Assembly (NCBI GenBank): GCA_016869175.1
Contig: VGEV01000017.1
Coordinates: 1-39,147 of the forward strand
Reading direction: 5' to 3'
Length of the DNA: 39,147 nt
DNA from: Alphaproteobacteria bacterium
Lineage (GTDB): Bacteria; Pseudomonadota; Alphaproteobacteria; GCA-2731375
A program made the position numbers and the translations under genes. Below are positions 1 through 8,704 of the stretch, piece after piece (the first letter of the stretch is position 1; each line of letters begins with the position of its first letter). The notes beneath the pieces are model-generated. The model saw nothing but the letters and a program-made list of their open reading frames with translations. It was not told where the DNA came from and did not search any database.

Positions 1-51
1 GGCGATCTTCGCCTTGAATGCCGCATCAAACTTCCGTCTTGTCTTCGCCAT
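1..51 (-). CDS. IS3-family transposase OrfA, N-terminal fragment (runs off window)
   Basis: ATG on minus strand at 51; translated MAKTRRKFDAAFKAKIA, open to the window edge. Confidence 0.7.
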   Translation of the reverse strand, partial: MAKTRRKFDAAFKAKIA

Positions 52-183
52 CGCTCCCTCCGTCACAATGACGGATCAGAACGCGGCTCCACTCAAGCCC
101 CTGGTCCCAAAACCGGGGTCCACTTCTAAAAAGACTAACTCTGAACTAACATTCCACCCGGACCACTCGGTGGAGGCCGATCA
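1..183 (-). mobile_element. End of an IS3-family-like insertion sequence, cut by the window edge
   Basis: Reverse complement of 1-51 reads MAKTRRKFDAAFKAKIA, typical of an IS3-family OrfA N-terminus. The probable terminus is at 183: the minus strand begins TGATCGGCCTCCACCGAGTGGTCC, and hydantoinase-homologous sequence starts at 184. Confidence 0.75.
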
Positions 184-459
184 ATGGGGCTCTATCCGCG
201 CAAGGGCGCGATCGCCGCCGGCAGCGACGCCGACATCACGCTGCTGGATCCCACCCGGCGCGGCAAGATCCGCAAGGAGGATCTGCACGAGACCGATTAC
301 AGTCCCTGGGAAGGCCACGACATCTTCGCTTGGCCGGTCATGGACATCCTGCGCGGCAAGGTGGAGGTCGAAAACGGCAAACTGATGGCCAGCAACCGGG
401 ATGGCCGCTTCCACAAACGCAAGAGCCCGGCGGAGATCATCGCCGGTCCGGCATTGTAG
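184..459 (+). pseudogene. Hydantoinase/dihydropyrimidinase C-terminal remnant truncated by the IS
   Basis: 91 codons closely matching the C-terminus of the next gene (MGLYPRKGAIAAGSDADITLLDP...HETDYSPWEGHDI.AWP...ILRGK..VEN...KRK.PAEI..GPAL). Confidence 0.85.
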
Positions 460-470
460 CGGGGAGGAGC

Positions 471-1898
471 ATGCTCGATCTGCTGATCAAGGGCGGCCTG
501 GTGGTGACGCCCACCGGCGAGGCGCCACTGGACGTGGCAATCAAGGGCGAGCGCATTGTCGCGGTCGCGGCGCCGGGCGCCTTCGCTGCCGGCGAGGCCG
601 GCAGCGTCATCGACGCCAGCGGCAAGATCGTCATGCCGGGCGGCATCGACCCGCACGTGCATTGCCTGTGGCATCTGCCGCTGCCCGACGGCACGGCGAT
701 GCTGACCGACGGGCCGGAGAAGGTCAGCCGCGCGGCGCTGTTCGGCGGCACCACGACGATGATCGATTTCGCCGCCTGGTCGGTCGGTGAAAGCCTGCGG
801 CAAACTATCGAGAAGCGCGACCGCGAATGGCAGGGCCATTGCCACTGCGACTATTCCTATCACCTGATGCTGCGCGGCGCGCTGCCGCACCCCTTGATAG
901 GTGAGTTGGGCGAGGCGATCGATGCCGGCTACCCGACGGTGAAGATTTTCACCACCGACATCACGCCCAGCCGCAAGGGCCGCATGGTGGACTTCGGCGA
1001 CCTGTGGGAGGTGTTCCAGGTGCTGGCCCAGCGCCAGGGCCTTGGCGTGATCCACGCCGAGGACAACGACCTCGTCATGCATATGTACGAAAAGCTGATC
1101 CGCGAGGGCCGGGTCGGTTTCGAAAACATGGCGGAGGTGCACAGTGCCTTGTCGGAGGACCTGTCGTTCCGCCGCGTGCTGCGGCTGGCCGAAAGCGTGC
1201 CGGGCACCGCGCTCTACATGATGCATGTCAGCGCCGCGACCGGCGTTGCGGCCATCGCGGAGGCGCGCGCCAAGGGTCTGCCCGTCTATGGCGAGACGCT
1301 GCACCAGTACATGCTGTTCAGCAAGGACGACTACAAACGGCCGAACGGCCAGATCTATCACACCTATCCCTCGCTGAAGTCGGTGGCCGACCAGCGGGCG
1401 CTGTGGGCCGGCACGCTCTCTGGCGCGATCAACGCGGTGGCCACAGACGAAATCTGCTGCACGCTGAAGGTGAAGACGCTGGGCAACCGCATCGACGACA
1501 CAACCGGCGGCAACGCCGGCGTCGAGCCCCGGCTTGGCGTCATGTACACCGAGATGGTGGTACGCCGGGGCTATTCGCTGTCGCGCTATGTCGATCTCGT
1601 CTCCAGCAACGCCGCGAAGATCATGGGGCTTTATCCGCGCAAGGGCGCGATCGCCGCCGGCAGCGATGCCGACATCACGCTGCTCGACCCCCGCCTGCGG
1701 CGCCAGGTGCGCAAGCAGGACCTGCACGAGACCGACTACAGTCCCTGGGAAGGTCACGACATCTACGCTTGGCCCAGCCACACCATCCTGCGCGGCAAGC
1801 TGGTGGTGGAGAATGACAAGTTCCTTGGTAGCCCGGCGGATGGCCAATATCTGAAGCGCAAGATCCCGGCCGAGATCCGCCGCGGCCCCGCGCTCTAG
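471..1898 (+). CDS. Hydantoinase / dihydropyrimidinase family amidohydrolase
   Basis: GGIDPHVH metal motif, GGTTTMIDFA, TVKIF (candidate carbamylated Lys), IHAED, MHVSA, ATDE; RBS-like ggggagga before ATG at 471. Confidence 0.85.
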   Translation: MLDLLIKGGLVVTPTGEAPLDVAIKGERIVAVAAPGAFAAGEAGSVIDASGKIVMPGGIDPHVHCLWHLPLPDGTAMLTDGPEKVSRAALFGGTTTMIDFAAWSVGESLRQTIEKRDREWQGHCHCDYSYHLMLRGALPHPLIGELGEAIDAGYPTVKIFTTDITPSRKGRMVDFGDLWEVFQVLAQRQGLGVIHAEDNDLVMHMYEKLIREGRVGFENMAEVHSALSEDLSFRRVLRLAESVPGTALYMMHVSAATGVAAIAEARAKGLPVYGETLHQYMLFSKDDYKRPNGQIYHTYPSLKSVADQRALWAGTLSGAINAVATDEICCTLKVKTLGNRIDDTTGGNAGVEPRLGVMYTEMVVRRGYSLSRYVDLVSSNAAKIMGLYPRKGAIAAGSDADITLLDPRLRRQVRKQDLHETDYSPWEGHDIYAWPSHTILRGKLVVENDKFLGSPADGQYLKRKIPAEIRRGPAL

Positions 1899-1903
1899 GC
1901 CGG

Positions 1904-2206
1904 GTGGTGGCGGAGGCGGGCGAGCGCCTGGTCGAACTGCTGGGCGAGAGCCTGGCGGTCTGGAGGCTGGCCGGCCGTGTCGAGCGGCAAGGCGAGGCGG
2001 TTGTCGTGTGCGTCGCCGGTGCGGCGTCCTTGCGCATCGAGCCGCCGCCGCCCGGCCTGCCCTTTCGCTGGCTGCTGCGGGTCGGCGCACGGCAGCGCGG
2101 CATTTCCGGCCTGCCGGGCCTGCTGCGGCATCTGCGCGCGGAACTGGCACCCGAACGTGCCGCCAGCCGCCTGCGCCTGACGCCGCGCCCGTTGCTGCTG
2201 CCGTGA
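1904..2206 (+). CDS. Small hypothetical protein (about 100 aa), coupled to CobW
   Basis: Open frame between hydantoinase and cobW; its TGA overlaps the GTG start of cobW (GTGA at 2203-2206). Confidence 0.5.
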   Translation: MVAEAGERLVELLGESLAVWRLAGRVERQGEAVVVCVAGAASLRIEPPPPGLPFRWLLRVGARQRGISGLPGLLRHLRAELAPERAASRLRLTPRPLLLP

Positions 2207-3213
2207 TCCCCGTCGCCGTCCTGACCGGCTTTCTCGGCAGCGGCAAGACGACGCTGCTCGGCCACTTGCTGCGGCATCCCGACTTCGCGCGCACCGCCGT
2301 CATCATCAACGAGTTCGGCGAGATCGGTCTCGACCACGAACTGATTGAGGCGAGCGACGAGAGTTTCATCGAGCTGAAAACCGGCTGTGTCTGCTGCACG
2401 CTTCGCGGCGACCTGGTGCTGACGCTGGCCGATCTGCTGCGCCGGCGCGACCAGGGCGCGATCATACCGTTCGAGCGGGTGGTGGTGGAGACGACGGGCT
2501 TGGCCGATCCGGCGCCCATCCTGCATGCGCTGGCCAGCGACCCGCTCATGGCCGAGCGCACGCTGCTGCAGGGCGTCATCGTTACGGTCGACGCGCAGGC
2601 AGGTCTCGGCACGCTGGCGCGTCATGGCGAGGCGGTGAAGCAAGTGGCAGTGGCCGACCGGCTGGTGCTGACCAAGAGCGATCTCGGCGGGGCCGATCTG
2701 CCGGCATTGCGCGAGCGGCTGCGGCAGCTCAACCCGGCGGCGCCGCTGCAGGTCGCGCTTTTCGGCGCTCTCGATCCGGCAAGCTTGCTCGACATCGGCC
2801 CGGTCGATGCCGCGGGCAGGGCCGCCGACCTGACTGGCTGGTTGGCGGCAGAGGCTGTCGAGCGGCTCAACCACCATCGCAAGGGCGAGATCACGGCCTT
2901 CTGCATCACCCTCGACCGACCGGTCCGCGCTGTGACGCTGGCGCTGTTCCTGGAACTGCTGGCCGAGCATGCCGGCGAGGATCTGCTGCGCGTGAAGGGC
3001 ATCCTCGACATCGTCGAAAGCCCGGATCGGCCGGCCGTTATTCACGGCGTGCAGCACGTCTTCCATCCGCCGGCCTTCCTGCCGCGCTGGCCTTCGGCCG
3101 ACCATCGCGGCCGCATCGTCTGCATCGTGCGCTCGATCCCCCGGCGCTGGATCGAGCTGCTGCTGGCGATGCTGGAGGACGAGGTCGCCGTGGCGGAGGC
3201 GGCGCGCGGCTGA
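2203..3213 (+). CDS. CobW/COG0523-family GTP-binding protein
   Basis: Walker A TGFLGSGKTTLL, CVCCTLRGDL (CxCC metal motif), ETTGLADPAP, TKSD. Confidence 0.9.
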   Translation: MIPVAVLTGFLGSGKTTLLGHLLRHPDFARTAVIINEFGEIGLDHELIEASDESFIELKTGCVCCTLRGDLVLTLADLLRRRDQGAIIPFERVVVETTGLADPAPILHALASDPLMAERTLLQGVIVTVDAQAGLGTLARHGEAVKQVAVADRLVLTKSDLGGADLPALRERLRQLNPAAPLQVALFGALDPASLLDIGPVDAAGRAADLTGWLAAEAVERLNHHRKGEITAFCITLDRPVRAVTLALFLELLAEHAGEDLLRVKGILDIVESPDRPAVIHGVQHVFHPPAFLPRWPSADHRGRIVCIVRSIPRRWIELLLAMLEDEVAVAEAARG

Positions 3214-3343
3214 TGCCGGCGTGCGTGGGAACCGCTTGCGCGCGGCGGTCGATTGCGCTTCGGTGTGTCGGCCGCGGCGGCAAGGCCGTTTGCGGCGATC
3301 CGCCAAGGAGCAACCTGGAATTGACCATGACGGTTTTGCGGTG

Positions 3344-4549
3344 ATGTCGGCCCTGCGGCCCGACGCGCGCTGCGCGCTGGACGGCGTGCGCATCCTCGAT
3401 CTGTCGCGCGTGGTGGCGGGCAACGCGCTGACCGCATGGCTGGCCGACCAGGGCGCCGAGGTGATCAAGATCGAGCCGCCGGGCCGCGGCGACGACTTGC
3501 GGGGCTGGCGGGTCAAGGGCGTTTCCACCTATTGGAAGGTCTATGCCCGCAACAAGAAGAGCGTGACGCTCAACTTGCGCGATGCCCGCGGGCGCGACCT
3601 GCTGCTGCGGTTGGTGGCCGGCGCACAGGTGCTGGTGGAGAACTTCCGTCCCGGCGTGCTGGAGGAAATGGGCCTGGCCCCGGACCGTCTGTGGCAGGAG
3701 AACTCCAGGCTTGTGGTCGTGCGCGTCTCCGGCTGGGGCCAGGACGGCCTCTTTCGCCACAAACCTGGCTTCGGCAGCCTGGTCGAAGGCATGTCGGGTT
3801 TCGCCGCGATGAACGGCTTCGCCGACCGGCCGCCGGTGCTGCCGCCGCTCGCCATGGCCGACATGATCGCCGGCCTGTCGGGGGCGGCCGCCGTCCTGGT
3901 CGCGTTGCGCGAAGTGGAAGTGAAGGCCGGCGGGGGGCAGGTGATCGACCTGCCGCTGTTCGATCCCATCTTCTCGATCCTGGGGCCGAACGCCGCCAAC
4001 TTCCGCCTGAACGGCAAGGTCGAGCCGCGCGTCGGCAACCGCTCGCACACCACCGCACCGCGCAATGTCTATGCCACCAAGGATGCCGGCTGGGTTGCGC
4101 TCTCGGCCTCGACGCAGGGCATGTTCGAGCGCCTCATGCGTTCGATCGGTCGCGCGGAGCTGATCGCCGATCCGCGTTGCCTGGCGAATGCCGATCGGGT
4201 GAAGAACGTGGAGATGCTGGACGAGGCGATCGGCGGCTTCATCGGCCAGCGCAGCCTGGCGGACAACCTGGAGCATTTCGAGCGCGAAGGCGTGACGGTG
4301 GGGCCCATCTGCGACATCGCCGACCTGATGGAACACCCCTATATCAAGAGTCGCGGCGTCATCGTCGAAATTCCTGACGACGAGATGGGTTCGCTGCCGA
4401 TGCACGCGGTGCAGCCGCGGCTCTCGGGCACGCCCGGCGCCATCCGGCTGGCGGCACCCAGGCTCGGCCAGCACAATGCCGAGATCCTGGGCGCGCTCGG
4501 CCTCGACGCGGGCGAGTTGCGGCAATTGGCCGGGGACGGCGTTCTGTAG
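3344..4549 (+). CDS. CaiB/BaiF (class III) CoA-transferase family protein
   Basis: LDGVRILDLSRVVAGNALTAWLADQGAEVIKIEPPGRGDDLRGW, KKSVTLNLRDARGRDLLLRL, LVENFRPGVLEEMGL. Confidence 0.88.
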   Translation: MSALRPDARCALDGVRILDLSRVVAGNALTAWLADQGAEVIKIEPPGRGDDLRGWRVKGVSTYWKVYARNKKSVTLNLRDARGRDLLLRLVAGAQVLVENFRPGVLEEMGLAPDRLWQENSRLVVVRVSGWGQDGLFRHKPGFGSLVEGMSGFAAMNGFADRPPVLPPLAMADMIAGLSGAAAVLVALREVEVKAGGGQVIDLPLFDPIFSILGPNAANFRLNGKVEPRVGNRSHTTAPRNVYATKDAGWVALSASTQGMFERLMRSIGRAELIADPRCLANADRVKNVEMLDEAIGGFIGQRSLADNLEHFEREGVTVGPICDIADLMEHPYIKSRGVIVEIPDDEMGSLPMHAVQPRLSGTPGAIRLAAPRLGQHNAEILGALGLDAGELRQLAGDGVL

Positions 4550-4564
4550 CCAAGGAGAGCGGCC

Positions 4565-5644
4565 ATGGCCGGTACGGTGCTCATCGCCGGTGCAACGGGA
4601 TTGGTTGGCGCCGCCGCGGTCAAGCATTTCGATGCCCTTCCCGGCTGGCAGGTGGTCGCCCTGTCGCGCCGTCGCCCGGACTATCCGTTTCAGGCCCGCT
4701 ACCTGGCACTCGACCTGACCGACCGCGCCGCTTGTCAACGGCAGCTGAGCGAGCTGCATGAGGTGACGCACGTCGTCTACGCCGCGCTGTTCGAGAAGGG
4801 TGACGTGGTCGCCGGCTGGCGCGATCCCGAACAGATGCGCACCAACGACGCGATGCTGCGAAACTTGATGGACCCGTTGCTGGCGGCGGCCGCCGATTTC
4901 CGGCACATCAGCCTGATGCAGGGCGCCAAGGCCTATGGTGTGCATGTGCATCATTTCGCGGCGCCGGCCAAGGAGCGCTGGCCGCGCGACCCGCACGACA
5001 ACTTCTACTGGCTGCAGGAAGACTATGTCCGCCAGACTCAGGCCCGGGCCGGCGGCTGGTGCTACACCATCTTCCGCCCGCATGTGGTGGTGGGCTTCGC
5101 GCCAAGGAGCCCGATCAACATTGTTGCCGCGATGGGCGCCTACGCCGCGATCCAGCGCGAATTGGGCCAGCCGTTGACTTTCCCGGGCGGGCCGCCCTTC
5201 GTACAGCAGATGTCGGACAGCCGATTGATCGCGCGCGCCTTCGCCTGGGCGGCCGAGGCGCCCAGCGCGGCCAACCAGACCTTCAATATCGCCAACGGCG
5301 ACATTGTGATCTGGCAACATCTGTGGCCCGCCATCGTCCGGCATTTCGGCATGGCGATGGGGCCGGCCGAGCCGCGTTCGCTGGCGCAGGCCATGCCGGC
5401 CCTATCGGCGGTCTGGGAGCGCATCATCGCCCGGCACGGCCTCAGGTCAACGCCGCTCGACGCGCTCATCGGCTCGTCCTGGATCTTCGCCGACTTCGTG
5501 TTGGGCCATGGCAAGCGGCCGAGCGCCACGGTGCTGTCGACTGTCAAGCTGCAACAGGCGGGCTTCGGCGACTGCCTGGACAGCGAGGATGCGCTGATCG
5601 ACTGGTTCCGCATCCTGCAGGAGCAGCGCATCCTGCCGCGCTGA
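4565..5644 (+). CDS. PRISE-like NAD(P)-dependent SDR (atypical SDR enone-reductase type)
   Basis: Rossmann motif IAGATGLVGAAAVKHF, SRRRPDYP, HVVYAALF, NFYWLQEDY candidate catalytic Tyr motif, RPHVVVGF. Confidence 0.8.
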   Translation: MAGTVLIAGATGLVGAAAVKHFDALPGWQVVALSRRRPDYPFQARYLALDLTDRAACQRQLSELHEVTHVVYAALFEKGDVVAGWRDPEQMRTNDAMLRNLMDPLLAAAADFRHISLMQGAKAYGVHVHHFAAPAKERWPRDPHDNFYWLQEDYVRQTQARAGGWCYTIFRPHVVVGFAPRSPINIVAAMGAYAAIQRELGQPLTFPGGPPFVQQMSDSRLIARAFAWAAEAPSAANQTFNIANGDIVIWQHLWPAIVRHFGMAMGPAEPRSLAQAMPALSAVWERIIARHGLRSTPLDALIGSSWIFADFVLGHGKRPSATVLSTVKLQQAGFGDCLDSEDALIDWFRILQEQRILPR

Positions 5645-5651
5645 AGGCGCG

Positions 5652-6830
5652 TCAGACCGGGCGGTTATGCCGGCGTTCCGGCGGGCTGTCGCTCAACAGG
5701 AAATCCGGCCCCAGGCCGTCGATGCTCGTGCAGCCCATCTGTGCCATGGTGAGCGAGATTTCGCTGGTCATGATGTCGATGGCGCGTTTGGCGCCGCCCA
5801 CTCCGCCGGCGGCGGCACCATAGAGCGTCGGCCGGCCGGCGAAGACGAACTTGGCCCCCAGGCACAAAGCGACGATGGCATCGGCCCCGCGTCGGATCCC
5901 GCCGTCCAGCATCAGCGTGACGCGATCGCCGACCGCCTCGCGGATCACCGGCAGCACTTCGAGCGGCGAAGGCGCGCGATCGAGCTGCCGTGCGCCGTGG
6001 TTTGAGACCATGATGCCATCGACGCCCAGCTCGGCCGCGCGCACCGCGTCGTCGGGATGCATGATGCCCTTGATGACGAACTTGCGCGGCCACAGCCGCC
6101 GAAAATCCTCCACGTCCTTCCAGGTTGGCGGCACCGGCATCTGCTGCTGGCTGAAATCGGCGACTTCGTCGGCACTGGCGCCGGCCGGGGCATAGGTTGC
6201 CCAATTGGGGAACATCGGGGTCCCGGTGCGCATGTATTCCGCCAGCCAGCCCGGATGCAGCAGTGCTTCCAGCCGCGTGCGCAGCGTCATCTTGAGCGGT
6301 CGGGTGAAGCCGTTGCGCAGGTTGCGTTCGCGTTTGGAATGCGCCGGCACATCGCAGGTCAGCACGAAGGTTGACAGGCCGGCATCGGCGGCGCGGCGGA
6401 TCATGTCCTCGGAAATCTTGCGATCCCGGGCCGGATAAAGCTGATACCAGCCGTGTTCGGGTGCCACCTTGCCCAGATCCTCGATCGAGGCGGTGGCGCT
6501 GCCCGACATGATGAAAGGAATATTGGCATCGCGCGCTGCGGCCGCCAGCATCAGATCGGCGCCGGGGCGGAACAGCGCGGCGATCCCCGTCGGCGCGATG
6601 CCGAACGGTGCGGCATAGCGCCGGCCAAACACTTCCTGGGTGGTGTCGCGCGTGCTGATGTCCACCATGTAGCGCGGCACGATGCGGTGGCGGCGAAACA
6701 TCGCTTCGTTGCGGGAGAGCCCGTCCTCGTCCTCAACGCCGCCTTCGATGAAGTCGAAGGCGATTTTCGGCAGCCGGCGCTTGGCCAGCTTGCGCAAGTC
6801 GTCGATGTTGATGGCGCTGTCGAGGTTCAT
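5652..6830 (-). CDS. FMN-dependent alpha-hydroxy-acid oxidase/dehydrogenase
   Basis: INIDDLRKLAKRRLPKIAFDFIEGGVEDE, PFGIAPTGIAALFRPGADL, VIKGIMHPDDA, GIMVSNHGARQLDRAPSPLEVLP, LMLDGGIRRGADAIVALCLGAKFVFAGRP. Confidence 0.92.
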   Translation of the reverse strand: MNLDSAINIDDLRKLAKRRLPKIAFDFIEGGVEDEDGLSRNEAMFRRHRIVPRYMVDISTRDTTQEVFGRRYAAPFGIAPTGIAALFRPGADLMLAAAARDANIPFIMSGSATASIEDLGKVAPEHGWYQLYPARDRKISEDMIRRAADAGLSTFVLTCDVPAHSKRERNLRNGFTRPLKMTLRTRLEALLHPGWLAEYMRTGTPMFPNWATYAPAGASADEVADFSQQQMPVPPTWKDVEDFRRLWPRKFVIKGIMHPDDAVRAAELGVDGIMVSNHGARQLDRAPSPLEVLPVIREAVGDRVTLMLDGGIRRGADAIVALCLGAKFVFAGRPTLYGAAAGGVGGAKRAIDIMTSEISLTMAQMGCTSIDGLGPDFLLSDSPPERRHNRPV

Positions 6831-6870
6831 GGCCTTCCGCCGTTCGTCTTGGTCCGAGGCTACTATACCG

Positions 6871-7629
6871 TCAGGCGAGCAACGCGAGCATCCCCTTATA
6901 GAGCATCTGTAGCGCGAGCAGCGTCAAGATCGCTTGCAGGATGCGCCCGAAGCGGCGGTCACCCAGGCGGTCGAGCAGCCGGCGGCCGACGAGCGTGCCC
7001 AGAAAACCGCTGCCGATCATGGCCGCCAGCAGCGGCAGGTAGGGCCGATAGTCGAAGCCAAGCGTGCCGAAGGCCACGATCTTCAGCCCGTGCTGGGCGG
7101 TCATGCAGGCGGAAAAGGTGGCGACATAGGCGATGCTGCCGAGCCCGATCGTCTTGACCAGCGCGGCAACGAACGGGCCCGTGGCGCCGAACAGCATGGT
7201 CAGGAAACTGGAGAGCGCGCCGCCCAGGCCCAGCGCGTGGCGACCGCGCATGACCGGCGGCCGGCCCCAGGCGGCCGAGATCAGGAAGCCGCCCAGCGCC
7301 AGGTTGAACAGCCAGTCGGGAAAGCGCACGGCCAGCAGGCCGCCCGCCGTCACACCGACCAGGCTGCCTGCGACGAACGGCCCCAGCAGGTCCAGGCGCA
7401 CGTGGCGCAGCATCAGGGCGGTGCGGCCGGAATTCGAGCCGATCTGCACCACCGCATGCACCGGTATCAGCGCCGGACCTGGCATCAGCACCGCCATGAT
7501 GCCCAGCAGCACCATGCCGCCACCGATGCCAAGAGCGGCTGTGATGAACGAGGTGAGGCCACTGGCGGCGATTAGGCTGAAGGCCACCCAGGCCGGAAGG
7601 TCCGCCGGCAGCAGCGCGTAGGACGGCAT
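6871..7629 (-). CDS. TauE/SafE-family membrane transporter
   Basis: Start MPSYALLPADLPAW; hydrophobic multi-TM protein with AALGIGGGMVLLGIM and SSFLTMLFGATGPFVAALV repeats typical of TauE/SafE. Confidence 0.82.
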   Translation of the reverse strand: MPSYALLPADLPAWVAFSLIAASGLTSFITAALGIGGGMVLLGIMAVLMPGPALIPVHAVVQIGSNSGRTALMLRHVRLDLLGPFVAGSLVGVTAGGLLAVRFPDWLFNLALGGFLISAAWGRPPVMRGRHALGLGGALSSFLTMLFGATGPFVAALVKTIGLGSIAYVATFSACMTAQHGLKIVAFGTLGFDYRPYLPLLAAMIGSGFLGTLVGRRLLDRLGDRRFGRILQAILTLLALQMLYKGMLALLA

Positions 7630-7634
7630 GTTGG

Positions 7635-8687
7635 TCAGGGGATGATGCGGTCGCGGCGCAATTCGCCCAAGAGGCGCAGGTACATTTCCTCGCTGTCGAC
7701 GACGCCGGTCCAGCCGGCCTGCCTGAGCTTGGTCATGCTCGACATGATGTCGTAATCGGTACTGTAGAGCCAATCGCCGAAGGCGCCGTTGGCCAGTTCC
7801 GAGAGCCGATAGGGCTTCAGGCCGTGCTGCGCCACCATCCGATCCCAGAGCGCGGCCCGTTCGCGCATGAAGGCGGTCAAGTTGACCGGCTGCGGCGGCC
7901 CGTCGGGCACGCCGAAAAAGCGGGCGAAGCCCGGCCAAAGGTTGCGCCAGCGGACGAAATCGCCGTTGGTGAAGTTGAACGCCTGGTTGGCGCAAGCCGG
8001 GGCCTCGGCCGTCCACAGCATGCCCGCCGCCAGATGCCGGGCCTCGGTCAGCTGATAGATGGCGTGGAAGGCCCCGGGCTTGCCGGGAAAGCGCAATGGC
8101 ACCCCCAGTTCCGCCGAGATCGCGCCATAAGCCGCCAAGATGGTGAGCTGACTGATCGGGCTGCCGACCGCGAAGCCGCAGATGCCGTGCGGCCTGAGCG
8201 CCGACCAGGTCCAGCGCTTGCCGCGCTGGAAGGCTTCCAGCCAGTCCTGCTGGTCGTAGTACCAGATGGGCGAGACGATGCGTGGGTCGTCCTCGACCGC
8301 GGGCGTCTTGTAGGGGCCGAGATGGCAGCCATACCACTTGCTGCCATGCACGAGTTGCACATGTCTCAGGTTGGGCGCCACCGGCTCCAGCACCTCCATC
8401 AGGTTGACCAGTAGCGGCAGGTTGGCGGCCACATCCTCGGCTTGGCTGAGCGTGGCCTGATAGGCGGTGTGGAACACATGCGTGACGGCGGCGAGTTCGC
8501 CTGCCTGGGCCGTGAGCGTCTCGCGCTTGCCCAGGTCGATCCGCAGGAATCGAGCGCGGGTCGGAAAGTCGGGCGTCCGGCGCGACAGGCCGATCACCTG
8601 CCAGTCGGTGCGACCTTCGAGATGAGTGAGCAGCGCCCGGCCAACCACCCCCAGCGCGCCGGCGACCAGGGCAACTTTCTGGGCCAT
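7635..8687 (-). CDS. PRISE-like NAD(P)-dependent SDR, second paralog
   Basis: MAQKVALVAGALGVVGRALLTHLEG, LSRRTPDFP, HVFHTAYQ, IWYYDQQDWL, RPHGICGF; similar layout to 4565-5644. Confidence 0.8.
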   Translation of the reverse strand: MAQKVALVAGALGVVGRALLTHLEGRTDWQVIGLSRRTPDFPTRARFLRIDLGKRETLTAQAGELAAVTHVFHTAYQATLSQAEDVAANLPLLVNLMEVLEPVAPNLRHVQLVHGSKWYGCHLGPYKTPAVEDDPRIVSPIWYYDQQDWLEAFQRGKRWTWSALRPHGICGFAVGSPISQLTILAAYGAISAELGVPLRFPGKPGAFHAIYQLTEARHLAAGMLWTAEAPACANQAFNFTNGDFVRWRNLWPGFARFFGVPDGPPQPVNLTAFMRERAALWDRMVAQHGLKPYRLSELANGAFGDWLYSTDYDIMSSMTKLRQAGWTGVVDSEEMYLRLLGELRRDRIIP

Positions 8688-8704
8688 GACGGGGCGTCCT
8701 TGGT

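Noticed and set aside
297-2612. Long minus-strand ORF (771 aa) opposite the hydantoinase and cobW
   Set aside because: Low-complexity Arg/Ala/His/Gln-rich shadow frame of high-GC genes; the opposite strand encodes clear enzyme families.
3038-5344. Long minus-strand ORF (768 aa)
   Set aside because: Antisense shadow frame over CoA-transferase and PRISE-like genes; no domain motifs.
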